Positions 24,662 through 33,554 are shown, numbered from the stretch's first letter. The stretch: 64,000 nucleotides of DNA from Enemella evansiae (GCA_017255395.1 JAFKDC010000015.1:62001-126000), one strand, 5' to 3'. The notes: generated by a model from the sequence alone, not told the origin. Numbers and translations: made by a program.

Positions 24662-25472
24662 CGCCTTCGCGCCGGCCAAGGTCAACCTGACGCTGCATGT
24701 GACCGGCCTGCGGGCCGATGGCTTCCACCTGCTGGACAGCCTCGTGATGTTTGCCGATGTGGGCGACCGCGTCACCGTTGCCGATGCGCCCGAGATGCAC
24801 CTGACCGTGACCGGCCCCCGCGCCGCCGGTGTGCCAGAGGATGCGCGGAACCTGTGCTGGAAGGCGGCGGAGTGGTTCGGCTGCGCCGTCGCGATTTCTC
24901 TGGACAAGCACCTGCCCGCCGCCGCCGGGATCGGCGGGGGATCGTCCGACGCCGCCGCCGTTCTGCGCGCGATGCAGGACCTCTACGGCAGGCCCTTTCC
25001 CTCTGACGGGCTGGAGCGTCTGGGCGCCGATGTGCCGGTCTGTACCGTGGGCCACGCCGCGCGGATGACCGGGATCGGCGAAGGGGTTCTGCCGCTGACC
25101 ATGGCGCCGATGCAGGCGGTGCTGGTGAACCCGGGCGTGGACGTATCCACGCCACAGGTCTTCAAGGCGCTGACCTGCAAGGACAATCCGCCGATGGACG
25201 CGATGCCGGAGGGCGGTGGAACGCCCGCCGCGATCGCTTGGCTGAAAACGCAGCGTAACGACCTTCAGGCCCCCGCCATCGCCGTGCAGCCGGTCATTGC
25301 CGAGGTGCTTGCCGCGCTCACGGCGACCCCCGGCGCGCGCCTTGCCCGTATGTCCGGATCGGGCGCCACCTGCTTCGCGCTCTACGACGACCGCGCCACG
25401 GCAGAGACCGCCGCAGCGGCCCTGCGCCTGAAGCACCCCGACTGGTGGGTCACACCCGCAAGGCTCAGTTGA
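24648..25472 (+). CDS. ispE: 4-diphosphocytidyl-2-C-methyl-D-erythritol kinase IspE
   Basis: The 274-residue GHMP kinase phosphorylates CDP-ME in the non-mevalonate isoprenoid pathway. It shows the N-terminal A-P-A-K-V-N-L-T-L substrate motif, the ATP loop L-P-A-A-A-G-I-G-G-G-S-S-D-A-A-A near residue 90, the G-A-D-V-P-V-C segment, and the C-terminal R-M-S-G-S-G-A-T-C-F motif. ATG 24648 lies within the end of the TPR gene (14-bp overlap). Its last 8 bases overlap the end of the convergent polyprenyl synthase gene. Confidence 0.95.
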   Translation: MPPSSAFAPAKVNLTLHVTGLRADGFHLLDSLVMFADVGDRVTVADAPEMHLTVTGPRAAGVPEDARNLCWKAAEWFGCAVAISLDKHLPAAAGIGGGSSDAAAVLRAMQDLYGRPFPSDGLERLGADVPVCTVGHAARMTGIGEGVLPLTMAPMQAVLVNPGVDVSTPQVFKALTCKDNPPMDAMPEGGGTPAAIAWLKTQRNDLQAPAIAVQPVIAEVLAALTATPGARLARMSGSGATCFALYDDRATAETAAAALRLKHPDWWVTPARLS

Positions 25473-26463
25473 CGCGGCTGACCACGTAGTCGCTGAGGTC
25501 GATCAGCAGGTCACGCATCTCGCCAGAGGGCAGGCGCCCCATGGCCTCGCGCGCCTTCTCGGCCCAGGCCAGCGCCTCTTGCCGGGTGGCTTCCAGCGCA
25601 CCGTGCCGGTTCAGCAGGTCCAGCGCGTGCTGCAGATCGCCGTCGCGCTGGTCGCCCTTTTCGATCACCCGCTTCCAGAAGGCGCGCTCTTCCTCGTCCG
25701 CCGCGGCGAAGGCCTTGATCAGCGGCAGCGTCAGCTTGCGCTCGCGGAAGTCGTCGCCGACGTTCTTGCCGGTGGCATCGCCGCCCCAGTAATCCAGCAG
25801 GTCGTCGACGATCTGGAAGGCGATCCCCAGCGCGTCGCCGTAATCGAACAGCGCCTGCACCTCGTCCTCGGGCCGTGCGGCGATCACGCCGCCCACCTCG
25901 GTCGCCGCCGAGAACAGCGCCGCCGTCTTGCCGCGCACCACCTGCAGGTAGATCGCTTCGGTGGTCGAAAGATCCTGCGCCGCCGTCAGTTGCAGCACCT
26001 CGCCCTCGGCGATGGTCGCTGCCGCGTCGGACAGGATGCGCAGCACCCGCAGGTTGCCGGTCTCGGTCATCAACTGGAACGACCGCGCAAAGAGATAGTC
26101 GCCCACCAGCACCGACGACTTGTTGTCCCACAACAGGTTGGCCGTCGGACGCCCGCGCCGCTTGGCGCTTTCGTCGACCACGTCGTCATGCAGCAGCGTC
26201 GCGGTGTGGATGAACTCCACCGTCGCGGCGAGGTGGGTGTGGTAGGGCCCGCCATAGCCGCACAGACGCGCCGAGGCGAGGGTCAGCAGCGGCCGCAGCC
26301 GCTTGCCCCCGGCCTCGACCAGATGCGCGGTCACCTCGGGGATGCGCGGCGCGTGCTTCGAGGCCATCCGCTCGCGGATCAGCGCGTTGACCTGCGCCAT
26401 GTCATCGGCCAGCAGCGTTGCCAGCCGTTCGTGCGGTTTCGACAGGCTCGTGTCCAAGCTCAT
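25465..26463 (-). CDS. ispB: Polyprenyl diphosphate synthase (trans-long-chain, likely quinone side chain)
   Basis: The 332-residue protein is a trans-isoprenyl diphosphate synthase: G-G-K-R-L-R-P at 52-58, first aspartate-rich motif D93-D-V-V-D97, and second motif Q-I-V-D-D-L-L-D-Y. The residue positions before the first motif are small (Ala, Thr), consistent with a long product such as the octa- or decaprenyl chain of ubiquinone, but chain length cannot be fixed by eye. Two adjacent Met codons (26466, 26463) occur; the second has better spacing from AGGGGAG. It uses precursors made by the MEP pathway, to which the neighbouring convergent ispE belongs. Confidence 0.9.
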   Translation of the reverse strand: MSLDTSLSKPHERLATLLADDMAQVNALIRERMASKHAPRIPEVTAHLVEAGGKRLRPLLTLASARLCGYGGPYHTHLAATVEFIHTATLLHDDVVDESAKRRGRPTANLLWDNKSSVLVGDYLFARSFQLMTETGNLRVLRILSDAAATIAEGEVLQLTAAQDLSTTEAIYLQVVRGKTAALFSAATEVGGVIAARPEDEVQALFDYGDALGIAFQIVDDLLDYWGGDATGKNVGDDFRERKLTLPLIKAFAAADEEERAFWKRVIEKGDQRDGDLQHALDLLNRHGALEATRQEALAWAEKAREAMGRLPSGEMRDLLIDLSDYVVSRVN

Positions 26464-26517
26464 CATTCTCCCCTGCAAGGCTCGACAAGGCCCGGGCCCT
26501 GTCCTTACATCGCGCTC

Positions 26518-26733
26518 ATGGAAGAGCTCTTGCGCACCAACGACATCACCCTGATCCCGCTCGTCCGGTCCATTCTGGACGGTGAGGATATAGACAGCTT
26601 TGAATTGGACGTAAACATGAGCGTCCTCGAAGGCTCCATTGGCATATTGCCGCGCCGCCTGATGGTGCGCAGCGATCAGGCCGAGGCCGCCCGTCGCATC
26701 CTGCGCGAGGCCGGGGTGCGGTTTGAGGACTGA
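26518..26733 (+). CDS. DUF2007 family small protein
   Basis: The 71-residue protein (MEELLRTNDITLI...) matches the DUF2007 putative signal-transducing domain: an N-terminal L-I-P-L-V-R-S-I-L-D-G-E-D-I helix-turn, a central F-E-L-D-V-N-M-S strand, and a C-terminal V-R-S-D-Q-A-E-A-A-R-R-I-L segment. It has no signal peptide. It is divergent from the polyprenyl synthase gene (54 bp between starts) and its end overlaps the TTG of the methyltransferase by 11 bp, so the two are probably co-translated. Confidence 0.85.
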   Translation: MEELLRTNDITLIPLVRSILDGEDIDSFELDVNMSVLEGSIGILPRRLMVRSDQAEAARRILREAGVRFED

Positions 26734-27505
26734 CCCCTTCGCCGAGGCGGACCTGACCCGCGACGCCATGCTGGGGCGGCGGGTGCATGTCTTCCAGCCA
26801 CGCGAAGGGTATCGCGCGGGCACCGATCCGGTGCTGCTGGCGGCGGCTGTCGCGGTGACACCCGGTCAGGCGGTGCTGGAACTGGGCTGCGGGGCGGCGC
26901 CGGCGCTCTGTTGTCTGGGCGTGCGGGTGCCGGGGCTGCGGCTGGCGGGGCTCGAGCTTCAGCCGGGCTATGCCTCGCTGGCCCGCCGGAACCTGTCCGA
27001 GAACGGGCTGGCCGGCGACATCTGGGAAGGCGATCTGGCCGCGCCGCCCGCCGCCATGCGGGCCGAACGGTTCGACGCGGTGATCGCCAACCCGCCCTAT
27101 TTCGAGGCCCGCCGCCGCGTGCCCGCCAGCGATACGGCGCGCGAGGTCGCCCGCGCCGGGGAAACCTCGCTGGAGACATGGGTCGCCACGGCCTCTCGGC
27201 GGCTGAAGCCACGCGGTTTCGCTACCTTCATCCAGCGCGCCGAGCGGCTGCCCGAACTGCTGGCGGCGCTGGACCGGCACCTGGGCGCCCTGGAACTGTG
27301 GCCCTTGCTGCCGCGCGAGGGCAGGGCGCCCCGGCTGATTCTCGCCCGCGCCCGCAAGGAGGGCCGGGCAGAATTCCGCTTCCACGCTCCGGCGGTGATC
27401 CATGCCTTCGACAGCCACGAAAGCTGCGGCAATCGATACACGGACCGCTTCGAAGGCGTCTTCAGGCGAGGAGAGCCGCTTATTTTCCCGGCAAAATTGC
27501 GCTGA
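26723..27505 (+). CDS. TrmN6-like N6-adenine methyltransferase (tRNA1 or related)
   Basis: The 260-residue protein has a class I SAM-dependent fold: L-E-L-G-C-G-A-A-P-A motif I near residue 53 and the N6-adenine catalytic motif N-P-P-Y near residue 125. A C-terminal H-E-S-C-G-N-R-Y-T-D-R-F-E-G-V-F-R segment is typical of this alphaproteobacterial subgroup. Family members related to YfiC/TrmN6 methylate A37 of tRNA1(Val). TTG 26723 is the only start that keeps the N-terminal R-x-x-D-P-F-A region; ATG 26768 would still retain motif I. Substrate is inferred from the family. Confidence 0.82.
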   Translation: MRTDPFAEADLTRDAMLGRRVHVFQPREGYRAGTDPVLLAAAVAVTPGQAVLELGCGAAPALCCLGVRVPGLRLAGLELQPGYASLARRNLSENGLAGDIWEGDLAAPPAAMRAERFDAVIANPPYFEARRRVPASDTAREVARAGETSLETWVATASRRLKPRGFATFIQRAERLPELLAALDRHLGALELWPLLPREGRAPRLILARARKEGRAEFRFHAPAVIHAFDSHESCGNRYTDRFEGVFRRGEPLIFPAKLR

Positions 27506-27614
27506 GAAAACGCGTTTTGTTACAGTTGTGTGAAAACATGCTGCACTCGCAGCGTGACTTGTGTCTTTTGATGTGCTGGACTGAAGGCCTCACCCCACTC
27601 GTAAGGAGGATCCC

Positions 27615-27791
27615 ATGAGCTTGAGTTCGCACCTGCAGGAACTGAAGAAGAAGCATCAGTCGTTGTCGACAGCCGTTGAACAGGCGCAGCGCGCCCCCGG
27701 GATCGACGACCTGCACATCGCGGATCTTAAGAAGCAGAAGCTGCGGATCAAGGAAGAGATCACGCGCCTCTCCTCTGGGGTGCCCGCCTAG
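27615..27791 (+). CDS. YdcH family (DUF465) small protein
   Basis: The 58-residue protein (MSLSSHLQELKKKHQSLS...) is a short helical hairpin with the DUF465 pattern L-x-x-L-x-x-K-H-x-x-L and a final L-K-K-Q-K-L-R-I-K-E-E-I motif. Function is unknown. A strong AAGGAGGA ribosome binding site lies 5 bases before ATG 27615, suggesting high expression. The 110 bp upstream are relatively AT-rich for this window and probably hold the promoter. Confidence 0.88.
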   Translation: MSLSSHLQELKKKHQSLSTAVEQAQRAPGIDDLHIADLKKQKLRIKEEITRLSSGVPA

Positions 27792-27902
27792 GCGGCCCAT
27801 CCCCGGACCTGTCCGCCTCAGGGCAGGTCCGTTACGGAAACCAGCGTCCTGCCCGCGCGGTCCCGCGCGCAGCACCCTGATTTCCCGTTCAGACCCCGCG
27901 CT

Positions 27903-27955
27903 CTTCTTCGGTCTTCCAAATACCTCGGGGGAGCGAAGCGGGGGCAGAGCCCCCT
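27903..27955 (-). repeat. Composite 3'-flank element copy 2 (hairpin plus GAGGTATTTG...CGAAGAAG)
   Basis: Read on the minus strand, just after the ring-cleaving dioxygenase stop, a GGGGGC/GCCCCC hairpin (27940-27954, 3-base loop) is followed by the 24-bp motif at 27926-27903. This is the cleanest copy in the window and matches copy 1 in 23 of 24 bases. Confidence 0.8.
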
Positions 27956-27961
27956 CGGCCC

Positions 27962-28894
27962 TCAATCCGGGATCGGTTCCAGAACCTTCTCCAGCTTGGC
28001 GCGCAGGTGCGCATGCTGCTGCGGCAGCTTCAGGGCCTCGCCCAGATGCGCGGCGTCCTCGTCGCGGTCGAAGCCCGGCTCGTTGGTCGCCACCTCGAAC
28101 AGCACCCCGCCAGGCGAGCGGAAGTAGATCGCCCAGAAATAATCGCGGTCGATCACCGGGGTCACGTCGTAGCCCGTGTCCATCAGCGCCTTGCGCACTT
28201 CCAGCTGGGCCGCGCGGTCGTCCACGGAAAAGGCGATGTGGTGCACGCTGCCCGCGCCCTGTCCGGCGGGGGCGGCGTCGACCTCGGTGATGTCCAGCAC
28301 CTGCGCGTCATTGCCCCCCGCGATGCGGTAGCGGGTCACGTTGTCGGCGCTGTCGTCCTTCTGATACCCCATGAAGCCCAGCAGTTCGGCGCTGGCGGCG
28401 GCCCCGCGCGGGTCCAGCCGCATGTCGACCGAGTGAAAGCCCCGGATCGCCACGTCTGCGGGCACATCCTCGGCGGCCCATGGGGCGCGGTCGTCGTCGC
28501 GCGCCACCAGCGCAAAGCCGTCGCCGTCCGGGCCCTTGAACAGCAGGCGCTCTTCGCCCAGCCGCTCGCTGCGGGCCAGCCCCTCGATGCCGCGGCCGGA
28601 CAGGCGCTCTTCCCACCAGGGCAGGGCATCCTTGGGCACGGCAAAGGCGGTGGTCCCGACCTCACCGGTCCCGGGGTGGCCGCGCCGCGCGCCGGGGAAG
28701 GGGAAGTAGGTCATGACGGTGCCCGGCGTGCCCATCTCGTCGCCGTAATACAGGTGATAGACGTCCGGCGCGTCGAAGTTCACGGTCTTCTTCACCCGGC
28801 GCAGGCCAAGCGTGTCGGTGAAGAACTGGTTGTTGGTCCGCGCCCCGCTGGCCAGCGAGGTCACATGGTGCAATCCGTTGATCTGTTTCAGCAT
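27962..28894 (-). CDS. Ring-cleaving dioxygenase, VOC superfamily (MhqO/MhqA-like)
   Basis: The 310-residue protein is a two-module vicinal-oxygen-chelate enzyme. The first module has G-L-H-H-V-T-S near residue 9 and a T-D-T-L-G-L-R-x-V-K-K-T-V-N-F-D segment. The second has H-S-V-D-M, V-H-H-I-A-F-S-V with a metal-ligand His, and F-E-V-A-T with the Glu ligand. MhqO-like members confer resistance to quinones by cleaving hydroquinone adducts; the exact substrate is uncertain. ATG 28894 follows an AGGAG site. It is monocistronic by spacing. Confidence 0.85.
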   Translation of the reverse strand: MLKQINGLHHVTSLASGARTNNQFFTDTLGLRRVKKTVNFDAPDVYHLYYGDEMGTPGTVMTYFPFPGARRGHPGTGEVGTTAFAVPKDALPWWEERLSGRGIEGLARSERLGEERLLFKGPDGDGFALVARDDDRAPWAAEDVPADVAIRGFHSVDMRLDPRGAAASAELLGFMGYQKDDSADNVTRYRIAGGNDAQVLDITEVDAAPAGQGAGSVHHIAFSVDDRAAQLEVRKALMDTGYDVTPVIDRDYFWAIYFRSPGGVLFEVATNEPGFDRDEDAAHLGEALKLPQQHAHLRAKLEKVLEPIPD

Positions 28895-28981
28895 GGCGCT
28901 TCTCCTCTTTGATCTACGGATATAGCGCGCCTGAGACTGGGAAAAGACGCACATGAGCGGCCTGTTGGTGCGCAGGCGCAC

Positions 28982-29013
28982 AAAAAAGGCCCCGACCGGG
29001 AGGGGCGGGGCCT
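28982..29013 (-). terminator. Rho-independent terminator downstream of phaB
   Basis: On the minus strand AGGCCCCG pairs with CGGGGCCT (29006-29013 with 28987-28994), followed by six T residues (28987-28982). It ends the phaB transcript about 80 bp after its stop. Confidence 0.85.
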
Positions 29014-29094
29014 ATCCGAAGCGACCGGACCGTGTTTTCGGCTGCGTCGAAGAACACTGTCTCCGGCTGCCCCTTCATGCGGGGCATGAGGGGG

Positions 29095-29817
29095 CTACAC
29101 GAAGAACTGCGCGCCGTTGGCCGAGATGGTCGAGCCGTTGATGAAACCCGCGTCGTCCGAGGCGAGGAAGCAGACGCAGCGCGCGATCTCGGAGGGCTCG
29201 CCAAGGCGGCCTGCGGGAATCTGGGCGACGATGCTGTCGCGCACCTTCTCGGGGATCGCCATGACCATCTCGGTCGCGATGTAGCCCGGGCAGATGGCGT
29301 TGGCGGTGATGCCCGCGCGGGCGCCTTCCTGCGCCAGGGACTTCACGATGCCCAGGTCGCCCGCCTTGGTCGCGGCATAGTTCACCTGCGCGAACTGGCC
29401 CTTCTGGCCGTTGATCGAGGAGATCACGATGACCCGCCCGAACTTGCGCTCGCGCATGCCCGGCCAGACCGGGTGGACGGTGTTGAAGACGCCGGTCAGG
29501 TTGGTGTCCACCACCTCGTTCCACTGCTCGGGCGTCATCTTGTGGAAAGGCGCATCGCGGGTGATGCCCGCGTTGGCCACGACCACGTCGATCGGGCCAA
29601 GGTCGGCTTCGACCTGCGCGATACCGGCCTTGGAAGAGTCGTAATCCGCCACGTTCCACTTGTAGGTCTTGATGCCGGTCGCCTCGGTGAAGGCCTTCGC
29701 CTTCTCGTCGTTTCCGGCATAGGTGGCGGCCACTTCGTAGCCCTCCGCCTTCAGCGCCTTGGAAATCGCCTCTCCGATGCCGCGGCTTCCGCCGGTGACG
29801 AGTGCAACTCTTGCCAT
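29095..29817 (-). CDS. phaB: Acetoacetyl-CoA reductase PhaB
   Basis: The 240-residue short-chain dehydrogenase reduces acetoacetyl-CoA to (R)-3-hydroxybutyryl-CoA with NADPH for polyhydroxybutyrate synthesis. It has the cofactor loop T-G-G-S-R-G-I-G (8-15), N-A-G-I-T-R (82-87), catalytic S134 and Y147-x-x-x-K151, and PhaB-typical I-N-G-Q-K-G-Q-F-A-Q and N-G-A-Q-F-F endings. ATG 29817 has GGAGG 5 bases upstream. It is read after phaA on the same strand with a 461-bp gap, so it probably has its own promoter. Confidence 0.94.
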   Translation of the reverse strand: MARVALVTGGSRGIGEAISKALKAEGYEVAATYAGNDEKAKAFTEATGIKTYKWNVADYDSSKAGIAQVEADLGPIDVVVANAGITRDAPFHKMTPEQWNEVVDTNLTGVFNTVHPVWPGMRERKFGRVIVISSINGQKGQFAQVNYAATKAGDLGIVKSLAQEGARAGITANAICPGYIATEMVMAIPEKVRDSIVAQIPAGRLGEPSEIARCVCFLASDDAGFINGSTISANGAQFFV

Positions 29818-30278
29818 GGTATCCTCCAGTTCTGGCGTCAGTTCGAATCGTTATATGCTGGGGCCTTCCGGCGCAACTTTATTGCGCCGATATTTTTCGG
29901 GTGTGGGCTGCGTCACGGTTTCGCGGGGACCTGACCCCCGGAGGCTCTGCTGATCGTCGAAACCGATCGTCATGGCAGGAGGCCTCCGTTCCATTGCTCT
30001 AGCGAGGCGCCGGTCTGGCGCGCAGCGGACCGTCACCGGTCATTGAAACCGGTGTCCGCGCAGGGGGGGCGACAGGGGCCCGATGTGCGCCGGGCGACAG
30101 GGGTCGGCAAGGGCTTGGGGGATGGGTCCGGCCGAGCCGTCCGGCCTTGAAATGCGAATCGTCTTTGCCCGAAGGGAAATAAGTCTGGGAGGGTTGGCGC
30201 GCGTCTGCGCGCCAACCGGATGACGGACCGGGGCCAGTGCTGAAATGCAGCCCATTGCTGGTCCACCGCGTCCTGATG
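29818..30278. other. phaA-phaB intergenic region
   Basis: I find no gene in these 461 bp. A perfect 10-bp hairpin GTTGGCGCGC/GCGCGCCAAC with a GTCT loop (30194-30217) lies downstream of phaA on the minus strand and probably ends or stabilises that mRNA. The phaB promoter must lie in the left part, but no convincing box was found. Confidence 0.5.
30194..30217 (-). terminator. Hairpin downstream of phaA
   Basis: A perfect 10-bp stem with a 4-base loop sits about 60 bp after the phaA stop. There is no T-run, so it may be a processing or stability hairpin rather than an intrinsic terminator. Confidence 0.4.
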
Positions 30279-31454
30279 TCAGGGGCGTTCGACGCAGAGC
30301 GCGACACCCATGCCGCCGCCGATGCACAGCGTGGCGAGGCCTTTCTTGGCGTCCCGGCGCTTCATTTCGAAGAGCAGGGTGTTCAGGACGCGCGCACCCG
30401 AGGCGCCGATGGGGTGGCCGATGGCGATGGCGCCGCCGTTCACGTTCACCTTGGCCGGGTCCCAGCCCATGTCCTTGTTCACGGCGCAGGCCTGCGCGGC
30501 GAAGGCCTCGTTGGCCTCGATCAGGTCGAGATCGTCGACCGACCAGCCTGCCTTGTCCAGCGCCTTGCGCGACGCGTAGATCGGGCCGACACCCATCACC
30601 GAGGGGTCGAGACCGGCGGTGGCGTAAGAGGCGATGCGGGCCAGCGGTTCGATCCCGCGCTTCTCGGCCGCGTCGGCGGACATCAGCAGGACACCGGCGG
30701 CGCCGTCATTCAGGCCCGAGGCATTGGCCGCGGTGACAGAGCCGTCCTTGGTGAAGGCCGGGCGCAGCTTCTGCATGGCTTCCATGGTGGCGCCGTGGCG
30801 GATGTACTCGTCCTTGTCCATCACGATGTCGCCCTTGCGGGTCTTGATGGTGAAGGGCACGATCTCGTCGGCGAACTTGCCGGCCTTTTGCGCGGCCTCG
30901 GCCTTGTTCTGGCTGGCGACGGCGAATTCGTCCTGCATCTCGCGGCTGATCTGCCACTGCTGGGCGACGTTCTCGGCGGTCTGGCCCATGTGGTAGCCGT
31001 TGAAGGCGTCCCACAGGCCGTCGCGGATCATCGTGTCGATGAACTGCATGTCACCCATCTTCTGCCCGGCGCGCAGGCACTGGGCGTGGGGGCTGAGGGT
31101 CATGTTTTCCTGCCCGCCCGCGCAGACGACAGAGGCGTCGCCAAGCATGATGTGCTGGGCGCCAAGCGCCACGGCGCGCAGGCCCGAGCCGCAGACCTGG
31201 TTGATGCCCCAGGCGGCGGCTTCCTGCGGAAGGCCGGCGTTGATATGGGCCTGACGCGCGGGGTTCTGGCCCTGCGCGGCGGTCAGGACCTGGCCGAGGA
31301 TGGTCTCGGAGACCTCCGACTTGTCGATCCCGGCGCGCGCCACCAGCGCCTCGAGCACGGCGGCGCCAAGGTCATGTGCGGGCGTGTTTGCGAAAGATCC
31401 GCCAAAGCTGCCGACCCCGGTCCGGGCGGCACTGGCGATAACGACGTTGGTCAT
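30279..31454 (-). CDS. phaA: Acetyl-CoA C-acetyltransferase PhaA
   Basis: The 391-residue thiolase condenses two acetyl-CoA, the first step of polyhydroxybutyrate synthesis. Catalytic residues are visible: C88 in Q-V-C-G-S-G, H347 in G-H-P-I-G-A-S-G and C377 in C-I-G-G-G-M-G. ATG 31454 follows GGAGGACATCAC. With phaB downstream it forms the usual PHB precursor pair; the polymerase phaC is not in the window. A CTGC-N4-GCAA site lies 82 bp upstream and could bind PhaR. Confidence 0.95.
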   Translation of the reverse strand: MTNVVIASAARTGVGSFGGSFANTPAHDLGAAVLEALVARAGIDKSEVSETILGQVLTAAQGQNPARQAHINAGLPQEAAAWGINQVCGSGLRAVALGAQHIMLGDASVVCAGGQENMTLSPHAQCLRAGQKMGDMQFIDTMIRDGLWDAFNGYHMGQTAENVAQQWQISREMQDEFAVASQNKAEAAQKAGKFADEIVPFTIKTRKGDIVMDKDEYIRHGATMEAMQKLRPAFTKDGSVTAANASGLNDGAAGVLLMSADAAEKRGIEPLARIASYATAGLDPSVMGVGPIYASRKALDKAGWSVDDLDLIEANEAFAAQACAVNKDMGWDPAKVNVNGGAIAIGHPIGASGARVLNTLLFEMKRRDAKKGLATLCIGGGMGVALCVERP

Positions 31455-31535
31455 GTGATGTCCTCCAGCCAATCGTGTGTGATCGGGCATACCGTGTTTC
31501 CACGCGCGGCGAAACCACCGTGACGTGATGCGATG

Positions 31536-31547
31536 CTGCAATAGCAA
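31536..31547. promoter_or_regulatory. Candidate PhaR-type operator upstream of phaA
   Basis: CTGC (31536-31539), AATA, GCAA (31544-31547) match the CTGC-N3-4-GCAG site described for Rhodobacter PhaR in 7 of 8 defined bases, within a TGC-rich stretch about 82 bp before the phaA start. One mismatch and a short motif make chance possible. Confidence 0.35.
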
Positions 31548-31725
31548 GGGCGCGGGAAGCCGGGAACAGGACAGGGTGTCTCAGCTTAACCTTACGGTAG
31601 AGGTTTGGCTTGCCCCGATGCGGAGAATCAGGGGGCGCTGTGGCGGGCGAAGCCGGTGACCAGTCGGGTGCGGACCGGGTGCGCAGGCGCGGCAGGCCCG
31701 CCGTAGCGCTGTTCGGGCGGTCCTG

Positions 31726-32580
31726 TCAGCCGGTCGCAGAGCGCTTGGCCGCGGGGGCCGGATCGCGCCAGGCCGGGCGCACGGTGGGGGCGGCGAAGTA
31801 GTAGCCCTGCAGGCAATCGACACCGAGATCGGTCAGGCAGTCGGCATCGGCTCGCGTCTCGACCCGTTCGGCGACGGTAAACATGTCGAATTGTTCGGCA
31901 ATGAGGATCATCGCCGAGACCAGCACCTGGTTGTCCGGGTCGCGGGCGATGTCGCGGCAGAACTGGCCGTCGATCTTCAGGACGTCGAAACTGAAATCCT
32001 TGAAATGCTTCAAGGCGGTGAAGCCCGCGCCGAAATCGTCCATGGCGAAGGCGATTCCCTTGCCCTGCAGATCGCCCATGAAGGATTTCACCAGTTCAGG
32101 CAGGGTGATGGCGGATTGTTCGGTTATCTCCAGGATCAAGCGCTCCGCCACGGTGGGGTCGCCCTGCAGGCCGCGGGACAGCGTGCGCATCCATTTCTTG
32201 TAGCCGATCGACCGGGCCGACATGTTGATCGCCAGCCGCACATCCGGCACGCGCGACAGTTCCGCCAGTCCCTTTTCCAGAGCGATGCAATCCAGCATCC
32301 GCCCGTATTCCGTATCCTCGACCGTGTCGATGAACTGCCCGGCGGGGATCACCCGCCCGGTTTCGTCCAGCACGCGGATCAGCCCCTCGTAAAAGGCGAT
32401 CCGCCCGGGCACGCGGGCCTGCATGACCGGCTGAAACGCCAGCATCACCTCGCGGTGGCTGATCGCGCGGCGGACCATGTCGAGCGTGGTGGCATCGCGC
32501 GCCGTCACCGCGTGATCCAGCGCGTTGCGGGGCGCCCCGTCGTATGTGTCCAGATCCCGGGCCAAACTCTTTTCCGTCAC
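31726..32580 (-). CDS. EAL-domain protein, predicted c-di-GMP phosphodiesterase
   Basis: The 284-residue soluble protein is almost entirely an EAL domain. Key residues are kept: E65 in Y-E-G-L-I-R (the EAL position), N in I-N-M-S, E in L-E-I-T-E, D-D in M-D-D-F-G-A-G, K in L-K-I-D-G and E in A-E-R-V-E-T. It has no GGDEF or sensor domain, so it is likely active but regulated by expression or a partner. No signal peptide is present. It lies 270 bp upstream of phaA on the same strand; a link to biofilm control of the distant adhesin locus is possible but only inference. Confidence 0.88.
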   Translation of the reverse strand: MTEKSLARDLDTYDGAPRNALDHAVTARDATTLDMVRRAISHREVMLAFQPVMQARVPGRIAFYEGLIRVLDETGRVIPAGQFIDTVEDTEYGRMLDCIALEKGLAELSRVPDVRLAINMSARSIGYKKWMRTLSRGLQGDPTVAERLILEITEQSAITLPELVKSFMGDLQGKGIAFAMDDFGAGFTALKHFKDFSFDVLKIDGQFCRDIARDPDNQVLVSAMILIAEQFDMFTVAERVETRADADCLTDLGVDCLQGYYFAAPTVRPAWRDPAPAAKRSATG

Positions 32581-32933
32581 GATCCCTGCTCTCCGTCACG
32601 ATCCCTGCGGCCCAGTTGACGCCACAGGCGTTAAAAGGCCGTAAATGTCCGTATTTGCTTCAAATCGCGGCGGTTCCGGTGTCGTGCTTGACTCCGGGCC
32701 GAATGCCCGTATAAGCGCCGCTTCACTGGTGTTGGTGGGCCCCGCAAGGGGATTCCTGTCAACCCGGGTCGCCGGGAAACCGGTCCGGGGAGAGGACAAC
32801 GCCCTTTGACACGGCAAGAGGCCGGCCCGGGCCCGGTCCACGCAACGGTCGAGACGCACACGCGATGTCGGCCCGAAACGTGGGAACCGGTTTTCGGATC
32901 AGGCCGAAATGCCAATAAAAAGGAGATCAGACG
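32581..32933 (+). other. rpsD promoter and long 5' leader
   Basis: This 353-bp gap holds no gene. From the -10 at 32710-32715 to the GTG of rpsD there are about 210 transcribed bases, unusually long. The leader contains GC-rich inverted stretches such as GGCCCCGCAAGGGG near 32738 and CCCGGG/GGCCGG runs near 32760 and 32823-32834, so it could fold and mediate S4 autoregulation, but no known leader motif is recognised. Confidence 0.5.
32688..32715 (+). promoter_or_regulatory. Sigma-70 promoter for rpsD
   Basis: TTGACT at 32688-32693 and TATAAG at 32710-32715 are spaced by 16 bp, among the best promoter matches in the window. It points at rpsD 218 bp downstream. Confidence 0.65.
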
Positions 32934-33554
32934 GTGACCAAACGCACCTCTGCCAAGTACAAGATCGACCGCCGCATGGGCGAAAACATCTGGGGCCGCC
33001 CGAAGTCCCCGGTCAACCGCCGCGAATACGGCCCCGGCCAGCACGGCCAGCGCCGCAAGCAGAAGCTGTCGGACTTCGGCCTTCAGCTGCGCGCCAAGCA
33101 GAAGCTCAAGGGCTACTACGGCGACCTGACCGAAAAGCAGTTCCGCCGCATCTTCGCCGAGGCCGAGCGGGTCAAGGGCGACACCGGTGAGAACCTGATC
33201 GGTCTGCTCGAGCGCCGCCTCGACGCCGTGGTCTATCGCGCCAAGTTCGTGGCGACCGTCTTCGCCGCCCGCCAGTTCGTCAACCACGGCCACGTGCTGG
33301 TGAACGGCAAGCGCGTCAACATCCCGTCCTACCGCGTCAAAGAGGGTGATGTCGTCGAGGTTCGCGAGAAGTCGCGCCAGATGGCGGCCCTGCTGGAAGC
33401 CACCCAGCTGCCCGAGCGTGACGTGCCCGACTACATCGAGGCCGACCACTCCAAGATGACCGCGACCTTCGTTCGCACGCCCGGTCTGTCGGACGTGCCC
33501 TACCCGGTCGTCATGGAACCGAATCTCGTCATCGAATTCTACGCGCAGAACTGA
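32934..33554 (+). CDS. rpsD: 30S ribosomal protein S4
   Basis: The 206-residue protein binds 16S rRNA early in small-subunit assembly. The N-terminal region has Y-K-I-D-R-R-M-G and the [11 protein letters not shown] segment; the S4 RNA-binding domain carries [11 protein letters not shown] and the [13 protein letters not shown] signature. GTG 32934 follows AAAAAGGAGATC, a good ribosome binding site. The lone location away from the main ribosomal operons is usual in alphaproteobacteria. A terminator follows. Confidence 0.97.
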   Translation: MTKRTSAKYKIDRRMGENIWGRPKSPVNRREYGPGQHGQRRKQKLSDFGLQLRAKQKLKGYYGDLTEKQFRRIFAEAERVKGDTGENLIGLLERRLDAVVYRAKFVATVFAARQFVNHGHVLVNGKRVNIPSYRVKEGDVVEVREKSRQMAALLEATQLPERDVPDYIEADHSKMTATFVRTPGLSDVPYPVVMEPNLVIEFYAQN

